From assembly GCA_038380795.1 (NCBI GenBank), contig CM076261.1, forward strand, positions 7,632,556 to 7,696,555: DNA of 64,000 nucleotides. Direction: 5' to 3'. Positions 11,501-24,983 of the stretch are shown piece by piece; positions within the stretch are counted from its first letter, which is position 1, and each line of letters starts with the position of its first letter. The notes beneath the pieces are model-generated. The model made no database searches and was not told the DNA's origin. It saw only the letters and a list, made by a program, of their open reading frames with translations. Made by a program: the position numbers and the translations under genes. This DNA comes from Pyrocephalus nanus. Its lineage: Eukaryota; Chordata; Aves; Passeriformes; Tyrannidae.

Positions 11501-14500
11501 AACTTCATGGAATTTTTTTATGTTAAGGTATTTACTCCAGGTTTATACTGTATTATTGAAAGCACAGTTTGTTTATTGACGCAAAACCCAACAGCATGAA
11601 TTTGAGAAGGAGTGTTTTGCTGTTTACCTGGTTTGTTGTACTTTGCCGTGCATCTAAGGTATAACAACATGGTCTGGACAGACACTCACATTCATTTTTT
11701 CTCCATCCTGAACAATGTAACATCGATTTAGATGTATTCTGATATGCTGAAACTTGAAGTGCTATTTTGTGTAATGTAGAACCCACTATTTCCTAGTTGA
11801 GAATTCAGTAGTGTCTGTAATAACAAAGCTGTGCGCAGATGTGTCAGTCTGCAGGTTGAATACGCCATTTTAGAAGTTTATTCTTCTCTTGATACTTTTG
11901 AACAATGTTTTTATCAGTGGGAGTTGTGGATAATTATCCAGGGGAGAATGAGCACCTGTGTGCTGTAATGTCAAAGCCATATTACAATGCTGTGACAAGG
12001 CCAAGTGACAAGGAAAGCAGAATGAGAATGAATCTCACTCTCCAAAGTGAAATTTGAAGCCTATTTTTATATGATGACTGCAACGATTGTTGTACCAGTT
12101 GTTCAGGGATTCTGGTCCTCTTGCTTAGCTGGGCAGAATGCAAAACAAGGAAATGTTGCTACTTTCTGCAGCACTGGCTGAATGCATTTCAATGGGCTGG
12201 AGTGTCACTTGTGATTTATTGCCCATTTTTGTTCGTTTATGTGTTACATTTGTCATTTTCGCAGTGACAGTTTCATCTATAAAACAGTATAGTTACAAGA
12301 AAATGTTAAGAGGATACAGGAGTGCCATGGGAGCTGCTGTTTCCTTTTCTCCTTCTTTTTCCCCCCTAGTACGTTACGGAGTCAAATGTCAGGTTTTCTG
12401 TAAGAGAGTGCAGCCAGAGCATCTACAATTTTAAGCATATGTACATTTTCCACAGAGCACCTGTAGAAGAGCTTAAGTTAACAAGACCTAAAAGTGCCCC
12501 AAAATAACGCTGATAACAATTCACAATTGGTGAAATAACCCATAATATAAATACAAGCCCTTTCCAGCTGCAGACAGTAGAGAACCTGAGCTGATTAGAA
12601 GTCAGTTACCAGTGGGATTCTATTAGTGCTATTAAGTACTCCACTTCATGTTTTACAGTAATAATAATTCCTTCAAGGTTTTCTGAAAATGAATTATCAG
12701 CCTTACTTTTGAATGCATTCCAAGTAACTACAGAAAAAAACAGAGGCTCTGAACAGGGCTTCAGGACCTCTTCCCATTCAACTCCTCTTACTCTGAACAG
12801 GTAGGGTTGCAGACAGCAGGACCTTTGCAACTCTCCTGCAAAGTAGGGGAGTAGAGAGGATAAAGTGCAATGGGTCATATCCACGCTTTTGCTCTGGCCA
12901 TTGATGCTTACGGTTGGCCAAGAAGATGTGGGTTCTCCAGCTACCTTGGTACTTTATCACCAGAGGCAACTGGTGTTACAGACCTCAGATAGGAACAATT
13001 GGAGAAGATCCCATGACCTGGGAGAAAGTATCAGTCTTTTCTTACCCTTTAGGAAGAACAAGTGGCCTAATTAGGTATGTTTTGCAGTGAAGCAACAGTT
13101 TTCCTTTTAGTCAGATGAGCTAAAAAGTTGGTTGCCACAGAGGTTATAGTCAGTCATTGCAGCAGTTGTGTTACGTCCCTCAAGTACAAAACCAGTCTGG
13201 AAATTTGAGCATCGCATCTTGTAGCTGAGAGAAAAATATGATTCCAAGTATCAGTGTCTAATAAGAGAGTGAGCTGAATTTAACTTAAACCACTAAAGAT
13301 GGGTCTATTTGGTTCATCCTAGCTTGAAAAATAGGCTGTTTTCTTAGTAATGTGTAATCTTAATGTCAGGATATCTGTGAGGCTGTTTGAGGTTGGACTG
13401 GGGAGAGAGGCTGCTTTCCTAGATCTCATTATAGAGAACGGAAACACAAAACCCAGTCACGAGAGTAACACTGTGAGTGAAATCACCAGGATAAATTCTT
13501 AACAAACTGAAGGAATCGCTGCCATCTGGATAGTACCGGTACTGTTCAGTAACACACCTAATCCAAAATATTTAAACACCAGCATGTACAGAGAAGCAAA
13601 AAACAGAAAACAAAGCAAAAATACCATTAGGTAATTTTGGAGCATGGCTGTATGTCATATACTGTGTTATTTCATTTCTGTATTAAAAAATCTATGCCTC
13701 TGATTTTTACATTCGAAGCAGAACATGTTTTGCATGTACCACAGTGAAAAATTAACGAGAGATAAGGGAACAGAGAGAAACTCAGAAATATAATAAGTAA
13801 CTAAAAAACTCCTGTGAATTTGAATGTTTCCCATCTGTAGTTATTGACTGTATTCATAAAATGCTAAACAATTAGAATTCTAATTCCAAATAAAATGTCA
13901 GACCAGTTGTGAGTAAAATAATCTGTAGTCCTCAGAAACTGCAAATCTGGTATTTGTATCCTAGAGAGTTTAACAAATGTGTAATACAATATTACATGGA
14001 TTACCTCTGTGTTAATGTATAGATGAACATTCAGATGTGTTACAGTTAGAGTAGTAGCTCAGTAAAGAGGACAGTAATACTGCCAACTTTAATCAAGAGT
14101 TACGGAACATATACATTTGGCAAAATGATGTTTCAGCAATTCACTCAATTGAGATTCCTTGAAATAACTGAAATCTTAATAAATACCTAAGCTGCACTTG
14201 TCTGCTGAACACTGTGCAAGCCATGACTTGTGGTGATTGGTGAGTTCTAAACACCTTCTTCAGACAATATATTGAAAATGTCCTTTTCTACAGTAATGTG
14301 AGTTTGACTGCAAGAACCGATGATTTTAGAGCTCTGAGAAAGTCATTCAAGTATATCTGTGCATTTCCAAGTCTTCATTTTTCCAAATATTGAACTTTCC
14401 TTTCCTTCTCTTAATCTGATTTTCTGTTACTGCTGACCACTAAGAAGTTTCTGTTTACATGGCAGACTCCCATGCCAATGAAAGTTGAGTCACAATTTTG

Positions 14501-17500
14501 CATAAAAGTGAGCGGAAGTTGATGTTTTACAGGGTTTCAAGCTGTCAAGAGGGGAAATAAGTATTATCAGGTTCTCTTTCATCTTTTGAGTTCATATCAG
14601 AAACACAAAGGGAAACGGAGGAAAAATGGTAAATTGTCATTGTTCAGAAGCAAATAAAGTATTCCCTAAACTTTTTTGAAGCAAAGCAGTTGCACTTTTT
14701 AGTGTGCTATCATTGAATTAGACCACTTCTGGTTGTGAGTAAATGTGTCAATAATTAAAAGTGAAAAGAACTGATGATAAAATTGACTGTTTAAGGCATT
14801 CTTAATAAAATAGGACAGATGGAGGTTTTCCTTTAGCCCCTAAAACCTACATGAAATATATGAAAATGAAATGTAAATCAGTGAAAACTATTCAGAGAAG
14901 GCCTAGTTTATTCTTGTCCCAGTACTAGAATATTAGTGCGTTCAACAGTGTTTCAGTCTGGAAAGGTTTTTTTATTGTCAATACTGTAAATGTTTCTGAA
15001 ATGTGAACAAAAGAACTGCTACACTGTATTGACACAAAGACACATTTAGTATTCTGTGGAATTATTTTTCCTTTGTTGTGTGGATTCTCCTTTCCAGTTC
15101 CTCTAGCCAACCTTCCTGACCAAAAACAGTGTTGAGTCTGAAAAGCTTTAAAAGAAAAAAGATTTTGTGTCTTTTTTTCCTATTTTTTATAAATTTATCA
15201 CAAATATATTTTTATATTTCTGCATGTGTATGTATAATTCCATTTATTTTTTAGTAGAATGGACTGTGTTATGCTTCTTTCCAAGAAAACACGTAGATAG
15301 TGAGTAATGATAAGTAAATTCCTAGAGTGTGATTGGTTTTGAAGGATTTCTGAAGAACCCTTCATAAGGGTTACAGAGTGAAGGGAGGGTGGTAGTGGAA
15401 ATCACCAGGAATGTCAGCCTTATCTATGAGCCAACAGCAGCACAGGCCGATAAATCCATGGGTGTACAGACCTTCCCCTGGGGATTCCTATACTGCATTG
15501 TCCTTCTGGCCCCGTCCTCACGATGGCAAAGTAACTGTGCCTTCACTGACTTTCCATTGGGAACTGTTCATTAGTGTTCTACTTAAGTTCTCAGTTGGCA
15601 GCAAGAGCAGAAGAACGTACCTCACTCCGCTACTTCCTACCCATAGCTTCAGGTTACTTTATTTCCATGCTGGATGTGATCCCTTGCATTCATGAATGGA
15701 AAATAAAACAGCTGTGTTTGTCCAGGCCAAGAACATTTAGTTCTGTAGCTGAGTTTCACCCTGAGTAGGTCAGCTCCAGAAACATTACTGTGATGTGACT
15801 TCACGTCTTCCCTGCTTGGTGAAGGCCAACTGAGTACTAGAAAACATTTTACCTCCCCTAAAGAAGGCAGACTTCATATCCACACCTTTTCAGTTTCTAA
15901 AGGATAGCTGAAATAAACTTTCAGTGATGCCTGATACTTCTTGACACATCTCAGTATACTTTCAAGTGTAGATCTGGTGTTAAAAGCAGGAGGTCTCCTT
16001 GAGAAAATGTCCTTGGTGGGGGTGATGATGAATAGTCCACTGCTCCTATAGGGATGGCCTGAAAATGATGCTGACTTGCTTAGAAAATGCATTGTGTATG
16101 GACAGGATTAGTCTGGACTGATTGCTTTCAGTTGCTCAGAGCTAATTTGAGTTACTTCTCTACTCTGAGTACTGTTTGAGATTTATGTAGAGAACCATAA
16201 AATCAAATATTTTTGGTCTAAAGGCTCCCCTTGTTGTATAGTGTACCTCTATGACTTCTTGTTCACAGAAGTCAGGTTAATAAGATGTAGTTGCACTTCT
16301 AATGGCTGCAAGTGGGATCTCTTCCACTCAGCATCAGCTGGTAACAAGCCCTGTATTTCAAAATACTGTGATGCCTGCAATTTCAGCCCTTGCTGGTGCC
16401 TCTTTCTCAGACCTCCTCATCCTTATTCAGAATGACACCTATGTGTATACAACTAATTTGATGCAAGTATGTTCTCATTACTCTTCAGTCAGCCTTGGTC
16501 AGAAATTTGTGTCTTATGACATCATATTGACCTTTGCTTTGTTTGGGTAGTCAGAGAGTAGTTTGGTAAAGTTTGACCCATTTTCTTCTTTCCGTACTAG
16601 TCAGGAGAATTTTGTCTTTCACTTCAGTGGTGAGGTCTGTCTTTCAGATATGCTGCCATGACCTTTCCCTTTGTTGACATAGAAATCTGTGATGGGCACC
16701 ATTGTGGCTGCTTCTCCGGCCACACATAGTGAGTGCTTGTAAGTATGTAACAACCCTTTTTTCTTCAAAAAGTAGTCTAAAGTGTGTGGGAGTACCCTTT
16801 AGAGGCATTTGAAAGCTTAAGGTTCCAAATGCCTTATATTTTTTTCTTTCATAAAATATTTATTTCCAAGAAGAAGATACACTGTGTCTGCATATCTGAG
16901 ATTTGTTAATTTTTGGTTGTGGTGTAGCTATTGAGTAATCTTTAAACATCCCTTAATCATCTCAGTGCTATTAAAGTCTGAGGGATTACACTTTTTTCCA
17001 GAATGAATGAGGGCTTCCAACACCTTGGATGCCTACTAGAGAGGAAAATTTGTATGAATTTTAATTTTTTAAATTTCTTTGATTAAAAGACAAGGAGCTA
17101 GCAGAAAGGTTGATGGTTTTGTTGCAAAGGAACAAATGAGCTGTTTATCAAGACTTGCTTGCTTATAAGTCCCTTCTTTAAAAAAGACAGTCTCCAGTAA
17201 AATCCAGTTTAAATAGTTTGGATTAAAATCCTGTTAAAAAATAAATTGTGATGAGACCAAGACATATGTGTCAAACTGGGAACTTTATTTGTTTTAAGCA
17301 TGTTTTATAAAGAATGTTATTATTCCTGACAATCAGAAACACAGATGTTTAACCAAAAATGTCTTTCTACTCACATCCACCAGTGAGAAGCACAATTCAT
17401 TTGCTAGTCAGTTAAATGAGTTCTATTTGTGCAGTTCTTTGTCACCTATATTTGCATTTTCCTAAATCATGTCACAAACAAAATTAATAATTCATAATTA

Positions 17501-20500
17501 TTGTTACACAGCGAAGCCTTATTTTGATAGTCCCTTACCACAGACCTAACAAGTCTGTTTCTTCCTGCATTTGAAAAATATCAAATAAAAAATGTCCAAA
17601 TCAACATGGTTGTCTTACGGAAGTATAGAAAACCTTTTTTAGGAAAAGAAGAGCCATATGTATTGTGCTGATGATCATAAATTGCAAAGAAAATATTGTC
17701 CTGCTAAAGTGTAAGTGCTGCTTGTCCTTTTTTTCCAGACATTAAAAAAATAGATTGGTGAGCACTAACACATCATAGGAGGGAAAATCGAACTACATTG
17801 ATTTCAACACTTAAACAGCTCCTGTGCTTAGCAAAACAGAAGGAGAAAATAATCTCTGCCATGTAGAAATAGCAGTTTATACGTGAGCATTTCCAAAAGA
17901 AACCAGGAACAGAAAGGAAAAGGATTGTAAAAGGAGAGATAAACAGAACTTACTCTGAGATATTTACTAAACTAATATATTCAAGACATGGAGTAGAGAG
18001 AGGAACCTGAAAAAATACTGATCAAAACCACCTTTTGGCAGAAATTATACCCTGCCCAACAACACTTCATAACTTCTGCCACATGGACAAAAACCCTGCA
18101 GTTTTGAAGGAGAATGAGAAACACTGATTGGAAAGTTAACAATGAAGATGGCAAGGGAAACGTCTCCCTTAGCTGGAGTTCTACCAGGAGTAATAAAACA
18201 AAGACTTTGTTAAGCGGAATACATGCTGGCTAGCAGATGAGGACTGAATGCCAGTCACTTACAGTATAAACAGAATAGCCAGGGTGGTAATTCATTTCAT
18301 CTAGAAATCTGTATGTGTTTTGGGTCTTCTCCAAGACAGTCTCAAATCATGGCATCTGGAGTGAACTTGAAACTCATAAAAAGCACTTTGGATGGGTTTG
18401 TCTTTTCACAACATCGGTAATACTGCTACAGATTTAAAAATGAGGGTACCATTTTCTGCAGCCATGGGTGAGATGAGGGTGGAAATGCCTAGGAAATTTT
18501 TGGAGGACACCAGTCAGTTTGCACTGCTGCCCCATTTAGTATTGCAGTTTGTGATATAGGATTGGGTTTCCTGTTGGTCATTTGACATTTATAAGAAGGA
18601 CCCACCTCAGTGGAGCACCTCTTTTCATATCAGTAACCTTGTCATACTGCCCTTTATCCCAGCCCTTTTCTTATGGCACCTCTGCTTTTCCTACCTTTAT
18701 GTTTATGAACTTTTATGTTCATTCCTTCCTTGAAACACTGCAACCAACATAATCCGTAAATACATTACTCTGTCTCTCAAATCCCACTTGAAGATCTGTT
18801 TCTATTGTGGTAGCAGCTAGAAATGCTGAGTGATACCAGCTAGCTAGAAGAGCAGGAAGGATAGAACTGTTCATTTATTTGGGTATTGTGAATGCATTTC
18901 CTTAGGGGTTTTTGCCTCCCCCTTCCACCTGTGATTGCCACACCTGCCTGTTACAGCCTAGCTCAGCTAGGCAGTATGCTTTTAGTGGTAAAGATTGCTT
19001 CACTGTGTGCCTGCACTGTTCTTAGCACAGTCAGGCTCCCAGTCTGATTTACGGCTCCTGGATCCTACTACCACACAAATAACAGAGAGCAATGATGATA
19101 GTAGCCTTTGTGATTCGCGTTGTCCTTGCAGAGTGTGGGCAGATCCAAGTTCTCTGATCTTTCAGTCTTCTTACTTTCTGGCAGGGACAATAGCATCCTA
19201 GTGATGGGTGTTTCAAGGAAGATTCACACCTCTCTGCCTTCTACTTTGTACCATTTTGCATGATTTCTGCCACCTAATCATGGTGCAACTGTCACACAGG
19301 GGTATAATGTTTCATTTTCCTGACTCACTCTGTGAAATAACTCAAAAGTAGGTGCTGAGACATGATAGTTTGAATTGCACTGCCTGCATAAAAAAATGAT
19401 GGTCTAGTTACTAACTCAAAAAGTTAGTTTCAAGTTTGACTGGAAACTAGGATGATCTGAACTAACTGTATTATTACTTTAAAGCCTTGTAAAGTTAGCC
19501 ATTACATCAGTCACTGAAACACCTGTGGATGAAATGCAATTGGGAAAGCTTGCAAGTGACTTATCAAGCACTTTTTGAGAGCTTAAAGCTGCAGAAAGGA
19601 ATAAAAAAGTCAGCAATTATTGTCAGCCTTGAGTGGGAGAAATAAAATGAGAACGGTATACTTAATTAGTTGAAGGGATTATTTTTTTACTCAAATAGGA
19701 GAAGAAACATGGATTTTTAAAAGATTGCTTTAGACAAAGCAACCTACAGCTGCTTTTTAATACTAACTTTTTTTTTCTTTTGTTTAAAAGTATAACCAGC
19801 AGCTCCTAGACTTTTGAACCAGGGTTATTTTATTGGTCAGTCTACTCTATACAGTAGTAAGTAATTTCTGAGTACCTTTTTTGGAAGGAACTGAGACACA
19901 TTGAGAAACAAGTCCAAACTTTGTTCATTTACAAAGAGAAAAGGAGAGAGATCTGTTATTCAGTTTGGTAGAGGTCATTTCTTTCACCAAAGAACATTTT
20001 CATTGGGTTTGGAAACAAGATAATGCTTGCATCTAAGTCAGAAGAATGATATTTTGCTTGATTAGTTCAGTCAGCAAATAGTCTTAGTTTCCATTTAATG
20101 AGAAATAGTTCTTCTCCAACTTTTCTATCCATAAATTACCTACTAGAGATTATTCTTTATAAAGTCTTGAGGTTGATCAGTAACATGATACTTGTGCCTT
20201 CTGACTGAGAAAGGAAAGGAAAATTCTGCACCCAAGGAAGTGGCAGAATTAGAAGTTCTTCAAAGAGTTGGGGTTTTTTTTACCCAATCTTCTAGCCCGT
20301 AGTGCAGACATAGAAATTTAACTGCACGAACTAATTTAGGAATTCAAAGTATGACAGACATCAAATATTACCAACTAGAATATAATTCAGTTCTCAATCT
20401 GAAGAAAAATGTCATGAAGTGGCTGAATAATCACTAAACTTCAGAGAATGGGATTCCAGTATTAGGAAAAAGTTAGCAGAATAGGTCTTGAGAGTAAAAA

Positions 20501-20645
20501 ATAAGCAAAATACTATCTTCAGGTGTTTCATGGGTACTACTTAGAAATACTGTCACTGGGGCTTGCAAAGTGCTGAACAAAATGGAACCCATGAGGAAAA
20601 GTCATAAATCAGGCCAGCTGAATGCCATTCTTTCTAAGTGAAGGG

Positions 20646-20663
20646 AAAAAAAAAAAAAAAAAA
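20646..20663. repeat. A18 homopolymer
   Basis: Eighteen consecutive A residues in the intron. No LINE or SINE body is recognisable upstream, so it is treated as a simple tract. Confidence 0.95.
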
Positions 20664-23600
20664 GATATTTCACATTTTAAATGCTGCTGTAGAGAGAGAC
20701 ACAAAGAATAGGGAATAAATAAGTAGAAGGGAAATTAGAATTGCTTAGATTAATTCGAAGAGTAAATGTCTAAGTGTGCAGAACCAAGCAATGTTACTGT
20801 CTTCCACTTTATTCAGTGCAGAAAGCCTGGGGAAATACTTTGCTGGGTTTTGTGGCACCTTAGGGTTTATCTGTAAGTGTATCTCTGTTTTTCACTTCTG
20901 GCAGGAAGCGCTCTAGTTTGTTTTCATCAAGTAAAGACTTTCCAAAGTCAGCACCTTAATCCTTTTTAAACTGGCAGGAAACATTTCCTTGTCCTTTCAT
21001 TTTCTAAGCAGCTCCCTTGAGCTATCCTGCAGTTGCTGCTCTTTACTGACCTATTGTCTTTCTAGAGGTGTACCACAGTGTACGTGTCAGTTTGGCCTTG
21101 ATTATTCTGGCTCCACTAGCCCAGACAGTCTCAGTAAGAAAAGAGAATTGAGATTATTTTGCAAGGTTTAAAGTCAGTCTTCTGTATCCAAGGGTAGAAT
21201 CAAAACCTTAAAATTAAAAGGAACAAAAGAAATACAAATAATTGAAAATTACTGTGTCAGAAAAAGTGGTTGAAACAATAATAATAAAGAAACCACCAAG
21301 ACAGTAGCATCCTGATATAGTAGTGCATAGGTGGTTACACTGTTTCTCTAATGGAAGATGACATTTGACTCAATTTTTTTAGCATGTGTCAGTACAGAAG
21401 AGTAAAGGAGAAACCACAGCATCTTTTTTTTAGACTTACAAAAGTACTTTTCCCAATCTCTCTTGAAAACATACAAACAAAACTCAGTGCACAGATTGAC
21501 ATTGCAGTTTATCATGAGGCAGAATGAACCTCAGAACTACTGCCCCTAACTTCCTCAATCCCCTTAGGCACAGCCCACCCTTCTCTCCATGGTGCCAGAG
21601 CAATTGCCCAGCTGGGTATAGGTTAAAAGTCAGTTAAGAAGTAATTATGAGGTGAGAGGCAGATATCACTTTGGAACAACATCTGCCTATCAAACAGAAA
21701 CTAGAGAGAAGTAAAATGACACTGCTTATCGTAGCTAATGCACTTTAGGATTTAATAATAAATGCAGTACTGTGTGTTTATTAAATGTGTGTAAGAGTCA
21801 CTGTTGGGGCAGCAGCTCTTGATTATGATGCTAGATGATATGTGTTAGCAGGATTCACACAGGACTGTGAAGAATTTCAACAGGAGAAAAGCAAACTGAA
21901 TGAAGAAGTAGTTCCAACTCCAATTGCAGTCTTGATAAATGCTATGTAGTGTTCAGCAGAGCTAAACTTAAATGACCTCTGACTCATAAAGGGTCCAAAA
22001 CTGAGAACTGCACTAAGAAAGGGATGCAGGTTTCATTGTAAACAATGCGCCAGTGACACATTCAGTGTCCATCTGATGTTGAAATTATCCCCCTTAGCAT
22101 TCTTCATGGTTTTAAGAGTAGGTTTGAAGTACATTAAAGGAATAAACAGTATTAAATAAAATGAAGGAAGTCAATCCCAAATTTTTAATATCAAAAGACT
22201 CGAGGGATGCTCAAGAAAGGTGAAAGGTGGCAGATTTGGTTTTTTTACCCAAGTAGATTTTGGAAACCACTGACACAGGGAAAGGAGCAACATTCTGTTG
22301 GGGAATGAATGAGTTGCTTAATGGAAATAAAGGAGAATTGAGATAATCCAAATATTTGGGGGCTTATAATAATAATTAGTGATAGGAGTTTTTAAAAGGC
22401 TTGTCAAACACCATGTTTCCAGTTTAAGACGATCTCTGTTCTGAGTCAGGCTGAATCCATTACTGTGAGAAGCATTAATTTGAATTGACATTACATGTCT
22501 TTTCGTAGAAAATTTGGGATGATCCTTCAATTGGATAATTGATAGATGATTCAACATGGGAGTTTGAGTGTCCTGATGTTAGGCTCTATATCTCTTCTTG
22601 TGTAGGCTCGCTTTGGAGATTATGCAATAGTGGTGAATTCCTCCGCTTGTCCACGACTCTCAGAGGGTAACGCTTTGTCTCATTGAAGGAATGGCATGAA
22701 AGTTATGTTCCATCGCAGAAAATGTGTGTGGTAGTTTAAGTCTAGCTGGTTCCACTGAGTTGAGGACCGTGAGCTGTCAGAGACATGACACAGATAGGAC
22801 ACACTGGATAGCTGAGAGTTCTCTGTAAAAATACGGCAGTCACTTACTTCAGCTGCTTAGCACTCATGTTCCCAAAACTAACACTGGAAGCCTTAACAAA
22901 AGGAATGAAACCATAAGGCAGAAATTGTTGTTTAGAAGGCATTACTGATGAGTATTCCAGTTGTGTGGGGTAGCCTGAAGGAGATAATGAAGAATATACT
23001 CTGGAAGGAACTCTGTAAGTTGCATCTAAAAAGATGCTACTTGTTGACTTCCTTGCTTGGATTTTAGATTTAAAAGAGAACTTTGGAGTCGTTCTTGTAT
23101 CTTAATATTTGCATCATACTTGGTTCACTGTCTGCCAAATTCAGCTCAACAGCTCCTTTATTCATGAAGATGATCTAGACATCTACTGCCCTTCTGAGTG
23201 CTGTGAAGATTACAGCAATATAGAATTTAACAAAACTATTTATATGTGATACAGGAAAATAAAAATAGAACTGTTTATATTGGAATTTTATGCATCTATA
23301 CTGAAGAAAATACAGAGCCAGATTTTGTTACCTTTATTCATACAAAGTCAGGATTTTGCTAATTCAGAACAGTATGTGTGTATTTCTATCAAACTAATAC
23401 TCTTGTGGGACTGGGCACAGAGAGAGGGAGCCCATCATGCTCTCTGATTTAGCACTCATTCTAAGTAGCACGGCCAGAATTTTCCCAAGAACCTGGTTCC
23501 TGCAGTTAGCTTTAGATATGTTTTGAAGGATGGTTATCACTTTTCTGGCAAGTTTTCCTGGCATTCCCCCTGGCAAGGAGTTTTGAAGATGTAGTCCGAA

Positions 23601-24850
23601 AGTGTAACTGTGGGCACTCAGAAGTGCTCTCGATCTTAAAATACCCTGGTTAGAACTGAGAAGAGGCATTGGAAATGTCTTCCTTGTACTTTTCAGAAAA
23701 TATCTCTGCATGTAAATTAGGCATTACTTTGCTTTCTTTCCAGAATAATGAAATGGAGAAACAAGTAAAACATAGTTGGTGCTTTCAAAATCCTCTCTGA
23801 AAGAGCAGATCTTAGACAGCGAGATAAGAATGTGGTCTTAAAATATTACACTTTACTTAGGCTTTACTCTTCCTTTTCCCTTCCAAAAAAAAGCTACAGC
23901 AGGAAAGCAATCCATAAATCCCTGTGTCCATTTTATGGCATGGTGCCTCAAATGATGAATGCTGTCACGTTTTGATTAAAAAAAAATGGAAGTCCATAAA
24001 AAAACCAAAATCAGCTTAGTGAATTGAATGTTGCTTCCTTAACGTTTTTCATCCTGAACTCATTTAGTAGGGGAAATGGATATTTCATCAGACATGGATT
24101 TGACGTTCCATCACATTATACAGTAAACAGTACAAACGATGTTATTTTTTTTAAATGGAGAAGCTGGAAGAGCTAAGACAGTAGCTGCTGTAAGGCACTG
24201 GTTATCTCATTTAAACAGATATTAAATGTAGGTGCCAGCGGTGTGATCATCAGCTGCTTCCCACTTTGTGAATAAATTGCTTAGAAGGAGTCTTTTTTCC
24301 TACCAGATGTGACCTAGATTTAGATTTCCAAAGGCAAAAAAAAAAGTCTATTGTGTAAAAAACAATTGCGGGTAAAATGCATGGTAAATGAGCTTATCTC
24401 ACTTTTCCAGGTGTTTAAGCTAATATGCTATGGAATTACAGCTTCATTTATGAAAAATAATTGAGGAAAATGTTCCAGCAAATCAAATTTTGATAAAGGC
24501 TTAGTATAGTTATTGTGTTGTTAGCAAGTTTCTAAATGGCAGGCAGAAAAGGGAGCCAGCACAGATAATAAAAATATAGAAATTTGTGAATCTGTGAAGA
24601 GGCTCCTGTAAAAGGGTTAGGTCTGGCAGTGGTATCTGCCTGTGTTGTGGTCTTGCAAAATGTCTTGGAACATATATAGAGAATTCTATTCCCAACAATG
24701 CATATGAAAGCAGGATTTTTTCTTAAAAGACCTAGTATTGATATCTGTTGGCCCTGGATAAGACTAATAACACTGATAGGTTAAGTATAGAAACATCAAA
24801 AGAATAACACCTTTATTCTTTTCCCTCTTTCTCTTATAATTATTCCACAG

Positions 24851-24983
24851 GGGCTGCCACTCGAAAACCGGACCCAGAGCCTGAGAAACAGACCGACCAT
24901 ACTGTTAAAATTGCTGGAGTCATTGCAGGCATCTTGCTGTTCGTCATTATATTTCTGGGGGTCGTGCTGGTAATGAAGAAAAG
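24851..24983 (+). CDS. PTPRM: PTPRM exon: stalk, transmembrane helix and stop-transfer lysines
   Basis: This 133-base exon begins with GG, completing Gly from the G at 2307, and reads [17 protein letters not shown] followed by a hydrophobic helix ([21 protein letters not shown], codons 24910-24972) and MKKR, the basic stop-transfer end. The last codon is split: AG at 24982-24983 needs one base from the next exon. The acceptor is ttattccacag at 24840-24850 and the donor is GTGAGC at 24984. The helix places the receptor as a single-pass type I membrane protein; the [15 protein letters not shown] wording identifies mu rather than the K or T paralogues, which read KQVDNTVKMAGVIAG in my recollection. 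The exon joins the adhesive ectodomain to the cytoplasmic phosphatase part, which is not in this window. Confidence 0.96.

Larger units (their letters stand above)
7543..24850 (+). other. PTPRM: PTPRM intron, portion after candidate cassette exon
   Basis: About 17 kb of AT-rich intron ending in the acceptor ttattccacag at 24850. I see no transposon with recognisable boundaries here, only an A18 tract at 20646-20663, a faint ancient-repeat fragment at 11431-11500 and a tiny duplication at 10209-10250 (CCCATTGCT and CAGCCTTT each twice). Short ORFs on both strands (for example plus 8803-9120, minus 9360-9671, minus 23394-23711) match nothing I recognise and look like chance. Confidence 0.85.
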